DNA of 64,000 nt from Candidula unifasciata (GCA_905116865.2 CAJHNH020007001.1:336001-400000); one strand, 5' to 3'; positions 33,401 through 38,200 are shown, counted from the stretch's first letter. Numbers and translations are program-made. Notes: a model not told the origin generated them from the letters alone.

Positions 33401-34567
33401 ATAGCTTAAATAAACTAATTATCAGTGATTACCAAAATCCTTAACATGGCAGTGTAAAGCCGCCACCAAGTATCTTAAAATAATCTAGAATAGCATTAAA
33501 TCCACTGATTATGTTTGATAAGATAACATAAAACATTAATTGGTTCTCCTTGCAATAACGGTCGCTACTTGGACGGTGACGGCCGTTTAGTCAGAGTTCA
33601 GTCCCCTGGCTGCAGTGCAATTACGGAGTGGACAAGGCACGAATAACAAAACACAGTGAATTCAACATGGCGTCTAGACCATACACTGAGGCTCACATTA
33701 GCCTAACCCTAACCCTAACCCAAACCCTACCTCTAATTATGTCATTTGTGTCGTTCCCTCTTTTCCACTCCGTAATTGCACTGCAGCCAGGGGACTGAAC
33801 TCCGACTAAGCGGCCGTCGCCGTCCAACTAGCGACCGTTATTGCAAGGAGAGCCCATTAATTAATATATCAGTGATGGCGTAAAGATATTAATTCCCAGT
33901 CGCATGTATTATCTATACCAGTGCAGATGCACTATTTATCAGTGACAACAGCTTTTCCAAAAATATTAAACCCGTTATTATCTATTATGATAGCATAACT
34001 TCAGTAATGAGAAGATCCATTGTGGCATAAATCCATGTCTTAAAATTGTCAGTGATAGCGTAAATCCATTATTTGATAGCATCTCAAGAGTTTACAACAC
34101 AGTTAAGTTGGCTTAAAGTTTCTTCAAAATATATCTGTGGAGAAATTAACAGTTTAAAGTATATTATTTTAGACAGTTTAAAACTGGTAACTGCTTTTAA
34201 CTTTGTATTGTGGGCCTCCCTGCAAACAAGTGTTTCCTCACAAAAGAGTTTTAAAACAAATATGTGTAAAGACCTAAAATAGGTACTCGACTTATTGTTT
34301 TTCAGCACTTTTGTTATCTGGTTACACTGTATTTTTGAACAAACGTTATGAAAACATAAAAATGAATCATCTATCTACAGCGGATTCAAACTGATTGCTG
34401 AAATCATTGCAACTATTACTTTACCAGTATCAGTATTATATTAGTATATAAGATGGAAGCAAAACAAGTCAACAACAGCAAAAGATTCGGCGACAACAAC
34501 AACAACGGACTTTATTTACAATACAATCATCAGTCGTGAATTAAACATTACCCAACCTTACCGGCAT
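321..34567 (-). CDS. Tandem-repeat galectin with a micro-exon-encoded Pro/Gly/Tyr-rich linker (3' end outside window)
   Basis: Galectins are cytosolic or non-classically secreted lectins that bind beta-galactosides. Exons, in order of translation: 34567-34562 (tentative), 31687-31596, 26848-26650, 25727-25608, 24581-24546, 22563-22528, 21657-21622, 19526-19479, 15896-15840, 12690-12670, 11240-11208, 6411-6376, 4178-4143, 922-836, 409-321. All introns are GT-AG and the frame is continuous throughout. CRD1 (about 137 residues) shows the family signatures V-R-N, W-G-T-E-D-R, F-P-F-x-x-G and G-D-F-T-I-N-R-I. About 142 linker residues follow, then the start of CRD2 (P-I-P-G-G-L-Y-P-G-K). About 312 residues are visible, and by family size about 105 more would lie past the left edge. 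There is no signal peptide, as is usual for galectins. The combination of two CRDs with a galectin-3-like spacer is unusual. Alternatives such as an annexin-type tail are excluded by the flanking CRDs. Confidence 0.88.
410..835. other. Intron between CRD2 exon 1 and linker exon 10
   Basis: AT-rich intron sequence. Apart from an open frame that spans the acceptor and has no family match, I see no feature here. Confidence 0.5.
836..922 (-). CDS. Galectin linker exon 10 (87 bp, internal 30-bp duplication)
   Basis: The acceptor is atatatgttttcag and the donor GTGAGT; phase 0 at both ends. It opens with Y-P-T-D-Q-G-F-F and continues with two identical copies of PAAGAGSINN before a final Pro. The two 30-base copies are identical in DNA, so the duplication is recent or homogenised. 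Confidence 0.85.
1078..1260 (+). repeat. SINE-like family E copy (about 190 bp)
   Basis: It shares the core caccaggacatcacacaa and the later tggatgaggatca and gaagccagggtggggcttca with copies at 40306, 44550, 52832, 55725 (reverse), 59821 and 60030. The family is not recognised by name. Confidence 0.75.
1340..1885 (+). pseudogene. LINE RNase H remnant
   Basis: It shows the RNase H hallmark P-V-H-A-G-V-V-G-N-E-R-A-D-R-L and, further on, H-R-T-G-S-I-D and S-E-R-L. The upstream part (Q-R-V-E-A-G-W-L) is in other frames, so it is broken by frameshifts. In I/Jockey-type non-LTR elements this domain removes RNA during reverse transcription. Confidence 0.75.
1886..2440. other. Intron, no recognised feature
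   Basis: AT-rich sequence with no domain or repeat recognised. Confidence 0.4.
2448..2830 (-). pseudogene. Possible LINE ORF2 C-terminal debris
   Basis: Read on the minus strand, Y-K-C-E-S-W-A-M-T precedes two overlapping open frames rich in Lys and Thr. The first motif resembles the Y-x-C-E-x-W-x-x stretch that follows LINE reverse transcriptases. The rest is not recognised. Confidence 0.35.
3150..3800 (-). pseudogene. LINE reverse-transcriptase C-terminal remnant
   Basis: Minus-strand pieces D-D-G-R-I-D-W-K-I-E-T-R-C-Q-R-A and L-T-L-L-L-R-H-R-N-I match the same segments of the better preserved copies at 4208-4919 and 47183-48546. Stops and frame changes show it is dead. Confidence 0.7.
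4143..4178 (-). CDS. Galectin linker micro-exon 9 (36 bp)
   Basis: The acceptor is ctttttattcag and the donor GTAAGTCAC; phase 0 at both ends. It encodes YPAGGTYPAAPS. A LINE insertion lies only 17 bp upstream of this exon in the direction of transcription (target-site copy at 4196). Confidence 0.88.
4196..4931 (+). mobile_element. 5'-truncated GAA-tailed LINE with 12-bp target-site duplication
   Basis: The insert at 4208-4919 is flanked by identical copies of aaacttttatta (4196-4207 and 4920-4931). It carries an open frame (4219-4890, 223 residues) with the post-RT part of a LINE ORF2: F-K-Y-L-G-T-T-F-T-E-D-G, F-I-P-T-L-C-Y-Q-C-Q-T-W and a basic tail G-R-P-R-T-R-W-K-D-N. It ends in (GAA)n. 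Only the C-terminal part of ORF2 is present, so it cannot move by itself. Confidence 0.9.
4932..5640. other. Intron, no recognised feature
   Basis: AT-rich sequence. Part of 5190-5330 resembles minus-strand LINE tail sequence, but too weakly to call. Confidence 0.35.
5650..5666. repeat. Poly-C run
   Basis: Uninterrupted C tract beside a SINE end. Confidence 0.9.
5702..6010 (-). mobile_element. SINE family A copy (GAA-tailed type)
   Basis: It shares ttgttcatccatttctgga, ggcagatgcactctgactt and the caatgggg end with copies at 22940, 23223, 28718, 34797, 35905, 56190 and 62235. In sense orientation the family ends in (GAA)n. Confidence 0.8.
6070..6345 (-). mobile_element. tRNA-derived SINE, family B
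   Basis: The minus strand starts with a tRNA-like head (tggcctatcggctagac, then ggtcatgggattgctccc) resembling Pol III A and B boxes. The family tail ends ggatctttactttac. A cleaner copy is at 33117-33380. Confidence 0.8.
6376..6411 (-). CDS. Galectin linker micro-exon 8 (36 bp)
   Basis: The acceptor is tactttcag and the donor GTAAGTGAT; phase 0 at both ends. It encodes YQGSGAYPGAPS. A-Y-P-G-A-P is the same motif that recurs in the N-terminal tail of galectin-3. Confidence 0.87.
6745..6890. mobile_element. 146-bp TTAA MITE, copy 1
   Basis: TTAA flanks both ends, with terminal inverted repeats CTCTTTGAGT / ACTCAAAGAG. Copies of the same size are at 9767-9911 and 10280-10425. TTAA target sites point to piggyBac-like mobilisation (family knowledge). 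Confidence 0.85.
6891..8560. other. Long intron stretch, mostly unassigned
   Basis: 7120-7190 resembles a LINE tail (T-K-R-R-W, F-G-H-V-M on the plus strand). 7210-8110 has lower repeat content than its surroundings but no frame or splice pair that I can tie to a gene. 8349-8370 is an AT dinucleotide run. Confidence 0.35.
8570..8790 (+). mobile_element. LINE ORF2 C-terminal fragment
   Basis: It reads A-L-T-W-I-P-E-G-K-R-K-K-R-C-P-K-T-T-W-R, then W-K-T-A-L-K-I-A-Q-D-R-K-A-W, and ends with a TGAT-rich tail. This is the typical basic C-terminus of RTE/CR1-type endonuclease-RT proteins. A second copy is at 43700-43845. Confidence 0.8.
8858..8950 (+). mobile_element. SINE family B head fragment
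   Basis: The tRNA-like head tctctgtggcgaagtg with a B-box-like aaggtcatgggttcatttc. The body is missing. Confidence 0.5.
9767..9911. mobile_element. 146-bp TTAA MITE, copy 2 (145 bp)
   Basis: Same terminal repeats and TTAA flanks as copy 1, in inverted orientation relative to it (ctctctgagtcccaaggaac ... aactcaaagag). Confidence 0.85.
10280..10425. mobile_element. 146-bp TTAA MITE, copy 3
   Basis: TTAA flanks and the ACTCAAAGAG terminus. It lies only about 370 bp from copy 2, in the opposite orientation. Confidence 0.85.
10855..11166 (-). mobile_element. tRNA-derived SINE, family D
   Basis: The minus strand opens ggggctgcatggtctcgagg and continues to a B-box-like gggttcaagaccc. It shares its body with 41262-41632 and 42668-42930. 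Confidence 0.8.
11208..11240 (-). CDS. Galectin linker micro-exon 7 (33 bp)
   Basis: The acceptor is cattttttccccag and the donor GTAAGTCAT; phase 0 at both ends. It encodes YPPEGNYQTPS, the module shortened by one residue. Confidence 0.85.
11358..11445 (+). mobile_element. SINE family B tail fragment
   Basis: acccaccgagtgccgattgg and agggatctgtactgtactgt match family B tails at 57485 and 63078. It is separated from its head. Confidence 0.65.
11528..11660 (+). mobile_element. SINE family A fragment
   Basis: aacaagcatgtcgtgaaag and gaagtcagagtgcgtctgc match family A internal sequence. Confidence 0.6.
11661..12669. other. Intron with simple repeats
   Basis: 12220-12300 is purine-rich (AAG and GAAC repeats), 12400-12437 is an (AAT)n run, and 12530-12640 is purine-rich. 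No coding signal. Confidence 0.6.
12670..12690 (-). CDS. Galectin linker micro-exon 6 (21 bp)
   Basis: A strong polypyrimidine acceptor (tttgttttatttcag) and the donor GTAAGTCTT bracket 21 bp in phase 0 that encode GLQNPSA. It is the smallest exon and lacks the Tyr-Pro start. Splice signals and phase support it, but homology does not. Confidence 0.6.
13149..13876. mobile_element. 728-bp TTAA-flanked DNA transposon derivative
   Basis: It starts TTAAGGGGTCACTA and ends TAGTGATCCCTTAA, so it has 10-bp inverted ends and a TTAA duplication. There is no transposase frame. A second copy in the other orientation is at 47725-48456. It is piggyBac-like by target site only. Confidence 0.85.
13877..14212. 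other. Intron, no recognised feature
   Basis: Unique-looking AT-rich sequence. Confidence 0.4.
14213..14295 (+). mobile_element. SINE family A fragment
   Basis: Contains tccttcaaagtcagactgca and the conserved aaccaacag. The tail is absent. Confidence 0.5.
14440..14670 (-). mobile_element. tRNA-derived SINE, family B variant
   Basis: The minus strand starts tggcagtagctagaatac (A-box-like) and has gtgttcaaatctcc (B-box-like). A diverged body and tail (tgctcattgatctatac) follow. The open frame here is a by-product. Confidence 0.65.
14765..14890 (-). mobile_element. SINE family B with internal deletion
   Basis: Head (ccttccgatttgcaggcgag) and tail (gagtgccatttggtctat) lie almost adjacent. Confidence 0.6.
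15840..15896 (-). CDS. Galectin linker micro-exon 5 (57 bp)
   Basis: The acceptor is ttatctgttttcag and the donor GTAAGTGTT; phase 0 at both ends. It encodes YPAGQGYPSTYDSGPFIRP, a diverged and longer module that still starts Y-P-A-G. Confidence 0.82.
16130..16714 (-). pseudogene. LINE RNase H remnant
   Basis: The minus strand has A-V-S-A-A-F-C-W-L-E-N, V-I-V-I-D-S-Q-S-M and W-I-F-S-P-D-H-A-D-V. After a frame change come N-E-Q-A-D-R-L-A-G-S-A and L-K-M-G-T-E-H-L-W-E-C. These are the Asp and His landmarks of a LINE RNase H. The usual H-A-G is H-A-D. Confidence 0.8.
16715..17394. other. Intron, small repeat fragments
   Basis: 17090-17125 has gctaggctgtgatatct, shared with 35100, 43995 and 57045. 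17180-17240 resembles SINE family A. The rest is unassigned. Confidence 0.45.
17395..17600 (+). pseudogene. 5'-truncated RNase H LINE 3' end
   Basis: Diverged copy of the family 3' end: ggctgctgaagataaggatg, then a gtgctgagatgtcagttc ending. Confidence 0.6.
17700..18125 (+). pseudogene. RNase H LINE 3' fragment
   Basis: It reads E-W-Q-A-L-L-K-R-S-R-V-V-S-I-L-W-I-F, then G-H-A-G-M-V-G-N-E-Q-A-D. Later the frame moves to G-T-T-S-I-E-T-L-C-W-L-L-K-M. It ends cttgactcaactcaatcac. Confidence 0.8.
18372..19198 (-). mobile_element. Non-autonomous Helitron with internal minisatellite
   Basis: In minus orientation it starts TCTATATTAATAAAAATG after an A and ends with a short hairpin (ggccacagcaacgagtggcc), then gtacagCTAG before a T. 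TC...CTAG termini, a subterminal hairpin and insertion at A|T define Helitrons. The inside is about five 140-bp units, several holding a C run. The longer relative is at 56573-58652. Confidence 0.85.
18801..18821. repeat. Poly-C run inside Helitron unit
   Basis: An uninterrupted 21-bp C tract. Confidence 0.9.
19479..19526 (-). CDS. Galectin linker micro-exon 4 (48 bp)
   Basis: The acceptor is gtttgtactttcag and the donor GTAAGTGAC; phase 0 at both ends. It encodes YPGCGAYPSGPAPAQS: the module extended by four residues, with one Cys. Confidence 0.85.
19527..19960. other. Intron, no recognised feature
   Basis: AT-rich sequence. ggaattcc stretches at 19812 and 19860 form a loose inverted pair. 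Confidence 0.35.
19965..21400. repeat. 54-bp minisatellite in two blocks
   Basis: About nine nearly identical 54-bp units (ggagttagatctttagcaga...) fill 19965-20455. A diverged form (ggagttagatctttgataga) runs to 21400. A longer variant segment with tagcaaactacaattgaatg recurs near 20490 and 20965, giving a higher-order period near 480 bp. Because 54 is a multiple of three, 141- and 142-codon minus frames stay open with an 18-residue period. I see no evidence that they are translated. Confidence 0.9.
21622..21657 (-). CDS. Galectin linker micro-exon 3 (36 bp)
   Basis: The acceptor is tttttctttcag and the donor GTAAGTCAG; phase 0 at both ends. It encodes YQQGGVYPQVPS, the same 12-residue module with Gln in place of two small residues. 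Confidence 0.85.
21960..22420 (+). repeat. Unclassified dispersed repeat, copy 1
   Basis: It shares gagtgcatgg, gagctgaagat, tttggaatg and the late gtgactggtttgctataaaa with copies at 54700-55275 and 38385-38640. Confidence 0.65.
22528..22563 (-). CDS. Galectin linker micro-exon 2 (36 bp)
   Basis: The acceptor is gtttactttcag and the donor GTAAGTCAC; phase 0 at both ends. It encodes YPAGGVNPPAPS. Together with exon 24546-24581 it forms the youngest-looking duplicate pair in the linker. Confidence 0.88.
22940..23222 (+). mobile_element. SINE family A, full copy with GAA tail
   Basis: Sense copy ending cgagaaaaagaagaagaaga. It abuts an inverted copy at its tail. Confidence 0.85.
23223..23500 (-). 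mobile_element. SINE family A, inverted neighbour
   Basis: Starts with (TTC)n and runs through gttgtttatccacttct to ggggccccagaacccacac. The two copies form a tail-to-tail inverted repeat with arms of about 270 bp. Confidence 0.85.
23505..23815 (+). mobile_element. Probable SINE (family C-like)
   Basis: A Pol III-like head (agtcgataggagactc, then B-box-like gtttgaaactggg) and a pyrimidine-rich tail (ctttacctttaccttt). Confidence 0.55.
24003..24380 (-). pseudogene. RNase H LINE 3' fragment
   Basis: Minus strand; matches 16130-16714 including the final cagtactcgggacac-type end. Stops interrupt the frame. Confidence 0.75.
24546..24581 (-). CDS. Galectin linker micro-exon 1 (36 bp)
   Basis: The acceptor is tttacttttag and the donor GTAAGTTGC; phase 0 at both ends. 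It encodes NPAGGVNPPAPS. It is a near-duplicate of the next exon (32 of 36 bases equal), and the first Tyr codon has become Asn. Intron sequence just past the donor is also shared with that exon. Confidence 0.85.
25395..25545 (-). pseudogene. 5'-truncated RNase H LINE 3' end
   Basis: It is the last 150 bp of the family only. It ends beside galectin exon 25608-25727. Confidence 0.7.
25608..25727 (-). CDS. Galectin CRD1, last exon
   Basis: The acceptor is tttatttatccag and the donor GTAAGT; the 120 bp are phase 0 at both ends. They encode IYVNKQHFCDFKYCIEKEAA, then R-N-L-F-I-E-G-D-F-T-I-N-R-I-S-F-P-G-S-E. The patterns V-N-x-x-H-F-x-x-F-K and I-x-G-D-x-x-I-N-x-I close a galectin CRD. The usual F-K-H-R is F-K-Y-C here. 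The exon ends exactly at a domain boundary and feeds the linker exons in frame. Confidence 0.93.
26275..26430 (+). pseudogene. 5'-truncated RNase H LINE 3' end
   Basis: gacgctcaacactcaaag through ctgctgctgaggatgagg to a caacattcaac tail. Confidence 0.7.
26650..26848 (-). CDS. Galectin CRD1, central sugar-binding exon
   Basis: The acceptor is ctaatccacag and the donor GTGTGT; the 199 bp run from phase 2 to phase 0. The product contains L-T-F-D-I-R-L-D-D, then V-V-V-R-N-H-F, W-G-T-E-D-R, F-P-F-R-R-G and ends N-D-A-F-Q. In the family the contact residues are H-x-N-x-R, V-x-N and W-x-x-E-x-R. Here Arg, Asn, Trp, Glu and the last Arg are kept, but the first His is Thr and the following Asn is Asp. 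The intron falls inside the F-Q|I-Y-V-N strand, which I infer corresponds to the F4 class of CRD gene structure. Altered ligand preference is an inference from the substitutions. Confidence 0.93.
26849..27171. other. Intron, no recognised feature
   Basis: AT-rich sequence upstream of the CRD1 central exon. Confidence 0.4.
27172..27255 (+). mobile_element. 3' end of a GAA-tailed element
   Basis: gacagtgaagttcatactag is shared with 50850. It ends in a short (GAA)n here, against about 230 bp of GAA there. Confidence 0.65.
27422..27690 (+). pseudogene. 5'-truncated RNase H LINE 3' end
   Basis: A-D-V-V-K-A-L-W-Q-Q-A-T-E then Y-G-L-E-R-M-R. It ends cttgactcaactgaactg. Confidence 0.8.
27725..28099 (-). 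pseudogene. LINE RT C-terminal remnant
   Basis: The minus frame A-F-E-S-K-C-L-M-K-L-L, then C-P-Y-I-G-H-M-I-R-R-N, resembles the E-C-L-R-R-L-L ... F-G-H-V-x-R region after the RT domain. Confidence 0.6.
28150..28390 (+). mobile_element. tRNA-derived SINE, family C
   Basis: The head tctatggctaagtcgatgcg and B box gggttcgatcccag look like a tRNA-type Pol III promoter. It shares ttggtttcgacagtggtatc with 29344-29560. It has no tRNA fold of its own. Confidence 0.8.
28718..29003 (-). mobile_element. SINE family A copy
   Basis: Full-length by comparison with 34797-35086. It starts with ttcttctttgagttcac and ends agaacccatatgggg. Confidence 0.8.
29035..29290 (+). mobile_element. LINE ORF2 C-terminal fragment with TGAT tail
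   Basis: K-Y-F-G-H-I-K-R-H-N, then Y-K-W-E-D-N-I-K-R-W, A-R-D-R-A-C-W. It ends gattgattgattgatgagg. Confidence 0.85.
29344..29565 (+). mobile_element. tRNA-derived SINE, family C
   Basis: B box aggttcgatcccagctgc. Second copy of the 28150 family. Confidence 0.8.
29692..29785 (-). pseudogene. 5'-truncated RNase H LINE 3' end
   Basis: The last 95 bp of the family. Confidence 0.6.
29786..30834. other. Intron, mostly unassigned
   Basis: 30281-30295 is a poly-C run. 30560-30790 resembles minus-strand LINE sequence (fragments similar to the post-RT region). No host exon seen. Confidence 0.4.
30835..31165 (+). mobile_element. LINE ORF2 C-terminal fragment
   Basis: N-I-D-I-L-K-D-L-N-I-K-E-D-W-L, L-K-Y-F-G-H-I-R-R-H-N, then with a frameshift G-R-R-G-R-G-R-P-T-Q-R-W-A-E-D. 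An inverted near-copy is at 42232-42560. Confidence 0.88.
31596..31687 (-). CDS. Galectin CRD1, first exon
   Basis: The acceptor reads ttgttcacag and the donor GTATCT. The 92 bp enter in phase 0 and leave in phase 2. They encode PSTPHLVPLPFAPSDGKEIV and continue V-E-G-T-I-R-H-D-A-K. The pattern P-L-P-F-x-P-x-D-G-K-x-I-V-V-E-G-T-I is the conserved opening strand of a galectin CRD. The split codon AG|A (Arg) joins the next exon and gives the usual R-V-T-F-S-L. Confidence 0.9.
31688..32385. other. Intron 1 part, simple repeats
   Basis: 32098-32160 is a (CA)n-rich tract and 32261-32278 a poly-G run. No exon between CRD1 exon 1 and the candidate first exon was found here. Confidence 0.5.
32390..33010 (-). 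pseudogene. LINE RT fragment
   Basis: The minus frame V-N-G-T-N-L-K-H-V-D-M-F-K-Y-L-G-A-L-I, then I-A-Q-A-K-A-G-F, is the standard stretch after the RT catalytic block of RTE/CR1-like elements. Confidence 0.8.
33117..33380 (+). mobile_element. tRNA-derived SINE, family B, best copy
   Basis: The head tggcatagtggctagac fits the A box and gggttcgctcc the B box. The body carries gtaaaggtggcgggcgtgatg and the end is cttcacttttactt. Confidence 0.88.
33534..33862. mobile_element. Foldback element with about 90-bp inverted ends, CATTAATT duplication and telomere-like core
   Basis: The inverted ends 33542-33632 and 33766-33854 share gcaataacggtcgct and cagtcccctggctgcagtgc. An 8-bp direct repeat CATTAATT (33534-33541, 33855-33862) is the target duplication. 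The core includes cctaaccctaaccctaaccc (33702-33721). An 8-bp duplication fits hAT or P-type elements. Confidence 0.9.
34562..34567 (-). CDS. Candidate first coding exon (Met-Pro) of the galectin gene
   Basis: The minus strand reads AACATGCCG followed by the donor GTAAGG. The ATG has A at -3, and the two codons end in phase 0, which matches the phase-0 acceptor of the next exon at 31687. A first coding exon of only a few residues is common in galectin genes. The 5' UTR end of the exon is not defined. A transcript is needed, since a two-codon exon can arise by chance. Confidence 0.4.
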
Positions 34568-34690
34568 GTTTGCTAACAATCAACTGCTTTTTTTACTGTG
34601 TCTACTAGTCTTTAGCCACAGCATGTATGTCTGTGTATCCCGGTCGAATACTGTTGGCCTGTCTCCATGTACTGTGCGTTTCCTCTGTAG

Positions 34691-34699
34691 CTATATATA
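34691..34699 (-). promoter_or_regulatory. Candidate TATA box upstream of the galectin first exon
   Basis: The minus strand reads TATATATAG, about 125 bp upstream of the candidate ATG. A start site about 30 bp downstream would give a 5' UTR of about 100 nt, but an extra ATG lies near 34668, close to that predicted start. The call is positional only. Confidence 0.25.
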
Positions 34700-34796
34700 A
34701 CCTTATTTCTACAGTTTACGATTTAACGAATGCAACGCCAGCTGTTTATGCGAGGCACTTCTACGATTTCTTTTATTTAAAGGGTGTCTGTCATAT

Positions 34797-35086
34797 CTTC
34801 TTCTTCTTGTTCTTCGCGTTCACCAGCTGTAAACTCTGGTGGCAAGTTCTAGTTGTTCATCTACTTCTGGACTGCAGTCCTGTTCCAGAACTTGAGTGTT
34901 GCGTGTGCATCCGTTTTACAGATTTGACTTATGTGTATGCAGACTGCTGGTTTCTTGCCTCTCAGTCAGATGTACTCCGACTTTAAAGGAAGTTCCCAAT
35001 TAGTCGACTTCTACGACATGCTTTTGGGTAGGCAGTGGGTCTATTCTTGTTTTTCCTATAAGAGGGCCCCTGAACCTACACGGAGA
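34797..35086 (-). mobile_element. SINE family A copy inserted in another repeat
   Basis: (TTC)n start, agttgttcatctacttctgg, end gaacctacacgg. The flanking sequence (tttaaagggtgtctg and ggcatgatatgttgtgg) is found joined, without the SINE, at 43975. Confidence 0.85.
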
Positions 35087-35290
35087 TGGCATGATATGTT
35101 GTGGTCTACAGCTAGACTGTGATATCTGCAACAATAAAGATTAGGGAAAGATAAGCAGACGAAGACAACAAGAGAAGATTCTTGAAAGCATGTTATCATT
35201 GAATGGAAATACGTAAGCTCCAAATTAGAATATTCTGTTCGAAAAAACAAAATGGGGAGAATCATGATCGGCTAAGCCAGACGGCAAGTG
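35087..35290 (+). repeat. Repeat flanking the SINE, shared with 43971-44187
   Basis: atatctgcaacaataaagat and gagaatcatgatcggctaag are common to both places. Confidence 0.8.
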
Positions 35291-35489
35291 TTGATGGAAC
35301 TGTGGGGTTCTGGCACCTTGTTTCCCACCTCTCCCCATCAAAACAATGAGCGCTCCCGTCCCCGTTTAAACTCTCAACAACCAAGCAAAGTAGTTCTCTA
35401 TTCAGTATTCGTTATAGGTCTACCATTCAAATATTATTGAAAATATATTTGTCTGTCATTCTGATGAGAATACCCTGGATATATAGAAA

Positions 35490-35765
35490 GTAACGAAGAT
35501 GTCTTGATAGAAACTGACTCACGAAGAGAATTGATTGCCCACATCAGAAGGAGACAATCTATATTCTTTGGTCATGTGACGAGAAGGAGAAAATTGGAGT
35601 ACTTTGTGATAGCAGGAAAGTTGGTGGGGAGGAGAGGCAGAGAGAGACTGGCAGAAAAAATGCTGGACATACTGACATCACGGCATGGGATCGTCTGTGT
35701 CAGAGATGACTGAAAATACACGAGACAGAAGATTGTGGATAGACATAACAATCAACGCCACACGA
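35490..35765 (+). pseudogene. LINE ORF2 C-terminal fragment
   Basis: S-I-F-F-G-H-V-T-R-R-R-K-L-E-Y-F then G-R-R-G-R-E-R-L. A short trinucleotide-variable stretch follows. Confidence 0.75.
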
Positions 35766-35904
35766 CATGGACTTTAAGAATTAATTCTGACACCACTTCT
35801 ACTGTCGCTACCGCTACTGCTGCTAGTGGTGCTACTATTGATGCTACTCTGCTACTATTTCTATTACTACAGCTTAATAAGACCTCATTGAGGTCTCTCG
35901 AGAA

Positions 35905-36105
35905 ATTGTGTAAGGAGACTTCCCTCGAATTCGAAGTGCATCTGCCTGAGCGGCGAAGTGACACAGTCTGCACACAAATAAGCCTGACGTGTAAAACTGA
36001 CGTGCATGGAAAGCTCAAGCTCTGGAACAAGACCAAAATCCAGAAGTGGAAGAACCACAAAACTTTCCGCTGGAGTTTACGGGGTGACGGCCACAAAAAT
36101 TTCCA
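35905..36105 (+). mobile_element. SINE family A fragment
   Basis: gaagtgcatctgcctgagcg, gtgtaaaactgacgtgcatg, tttccgctggagtttac. The GAA tail is lost. Confidence 0.75.
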
Positions 36106-37845
36106 GGAGGACGAGGGCCTAAACAGAATTCGTTTTTCATGAAATGAAATACTTCGGCCGTAGTAAACTAAACAATGGTTTGGGTCACGATCATCTTCAG
36201 CTTTGAAGAAGAAAAAAAAAAGAACAAACAATTAACACGTTCAGCCAGCATCCCGGAAACGTGGAGCTTTAGGTTATAATTGTGACTAGATTATGTGCGC
36301 CAGATAAAATGGATAGCATTGCACGCCACCTATAGCCCTGGAAAAAAAACTCCTACAGTGTTGATGCGATCAAAGAAGGCAGACCCAAATAGTGTCCCGC
36401 CCGGCGATGAGGTCGTCTACCGGCAGACCAATGGGTGACCCGGTCGCTGACGCAATGTTTTGGAGAGACTAGTGATGGAGACAGAGAGCCTGCAGCCGGG
36501 GGTTTAAGCACCATGAGCCCCCCCCCCCCCCCCCAACCACCCCCACCCCCTAACAAAATATTATAGGAGGAAGACTCACCTTATTTCCTTTAAATTTGTA
36601 AAGATACAAAACCGAACGAAAAGTATATTAGCAAGCTTCACAATATAACAAATACAAAGAGAACGTGAACGTTGCGGCTATGGGGTCTTCATCAGCACAT
36701 ACATTAAAAATGGTAAAAGTGTTAAGTTTGGAGTCTAGAGTAACCATACGCAGCGTTTTCACCGGGAAGGTCCCATTTTTTATTTGTGTCCCGACCGTCC
36801 AGTCAATAAGCGCATATTGTCCCGTTTTATAGAAATCTTAGAATTAGCTGGCGAACAGAACATTCACTTATAGTCATAGGTGTAGACATTGTTGCATTTC
36901 ATAGTCTCAGATACTTTTTTGAAAGTGACTGAAATATGTTGATGAAATTTTTATTGTGGCATTTCTTTCAGACTATTTAAAGAGCAAAATGTCCCGTTTA
37001 TTTCTTGGCGACAATAGCTCGGGTTACAATACCCATCGTATCGTGTCGTAAAAATCAAACAAATCCCCAGCGTAGTCCTTTTTTTTTAGCTGCCTGAAGG
37101 CCTGTTTTATCAAGGATGGTCCTTTGCTATCTTATTTAGTTCTGTTCCTATGTGGTGTGCAATTACACCTAAGATTGTTCCTTTGTTGCCTAGGTTCGAT
37201 GCAGGTTTTAAGGGTCCTGATTCCTGGCTTTAGCTGGCTGTCCCCTGGCCGTTGCACTGATCATCTGTTCGAGCAACTAGGCAGTCCCCAGTCGAACTAC
37301 TACGAAGCAAGCAGTCCTGCAAACTGAGCGTCCAAAACAAGGCCCCATTCAGGACGACTGTCACAATCTACTTGTTGTGCGCAGCCGTTTGTTTCAATAA
37401 GTAGAGGAGGTAACAGATTTGCAAAAAAAAAAAAAATTTAGAACGCCCGAAGGTGCCAAGAAATTTTATAGGTAGGTCAGAAGATGGGGAGAGACAGATA
37501 GATAGCTTGCTAGGTTGAGAGAGAGGTCCCTTGTGCTTTAAGCTTCTGGTGGGATGAGGCTCTATGCAATGCCTGCCCTTCGTACAATACCCACGTTCAC
37601 CTGCAGTTTTTAATTCTACCAGCCGAGGTCACGATAAAACCACCGAGGACCGAGTAATTGACCCTTTCACCCCAGCAACCTAAAAGAAGGTAGGTGGAAT
37701 TCAGCTGACTTGTTTATGGTGTCCCGTTAGAACGGAAATTTTTAGTGGAAAGTTTTGTTTTCAACTCAAGGTCACCATAATTAAACTGCCCCATTCCCTC
37801 TCCTCCTCCACAAACATGAATAGCAGTTTGTTTTGTTTTTGCTTA
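36106..37845. other. Upstream flank, no gene recognised
   Basis: 36518-36534 is a poly-C run. tgtcccgtttta-type stretches near 36815 and 36990 hint at an old repeat. The longest open frames have no family features. Confidence 0.45.
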
Positions 37846-37849
37846 AAAA

Positions 37850-37980
37850 ATAAGGTGAAGGACACCTTTCTACGCCTTCGGGCACATTGGGCACATAGTA
37901 AACCTATATTTTATCGACCAATCGGCACTCAGTGGGTGATATGGTAAACATTGTGGCCTCCTCTGTTTTCGCTTATCTAT
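37850..37980 (-). mobile_element. SINE family B tail half
   Basis: aaggacacctttctacgcct through caatcggcactcagtgggtg. Confidence 0.7.
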
Positions 37981-38059
37981 ATACCCTTTCAGTTTTGTAA
38001 TATTTTTACGGTACTTTCCTTTTAGTTCACCCTATCTCGGAGACTCCGCTCAACAGGTG

Positions 38060-38200
38060 AAGGATGAGACGGATTTTCAATCAGACGGTTACTGGTACCA
38101 TTGGAACTGGAACTCTTCGCCTGCTGCTGAAGATGGGGACCGAGCACTTATAAGAGTGTCCTGAGTACTGTGATGTCGATTCTTATTCACCAATCAACAT
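38060..38200 (+). pseudogene. 5'-truncated RNase H LINE 3' end
   Basis: gaaggatgagacggattttc to gtgatgtcgattcttattc. Confidence 0.7.

Noticed and set aside
34627..34986. 119-codon plus frame as a host gene
   Set aside because: Most of it is an inverted SINE family A copy.
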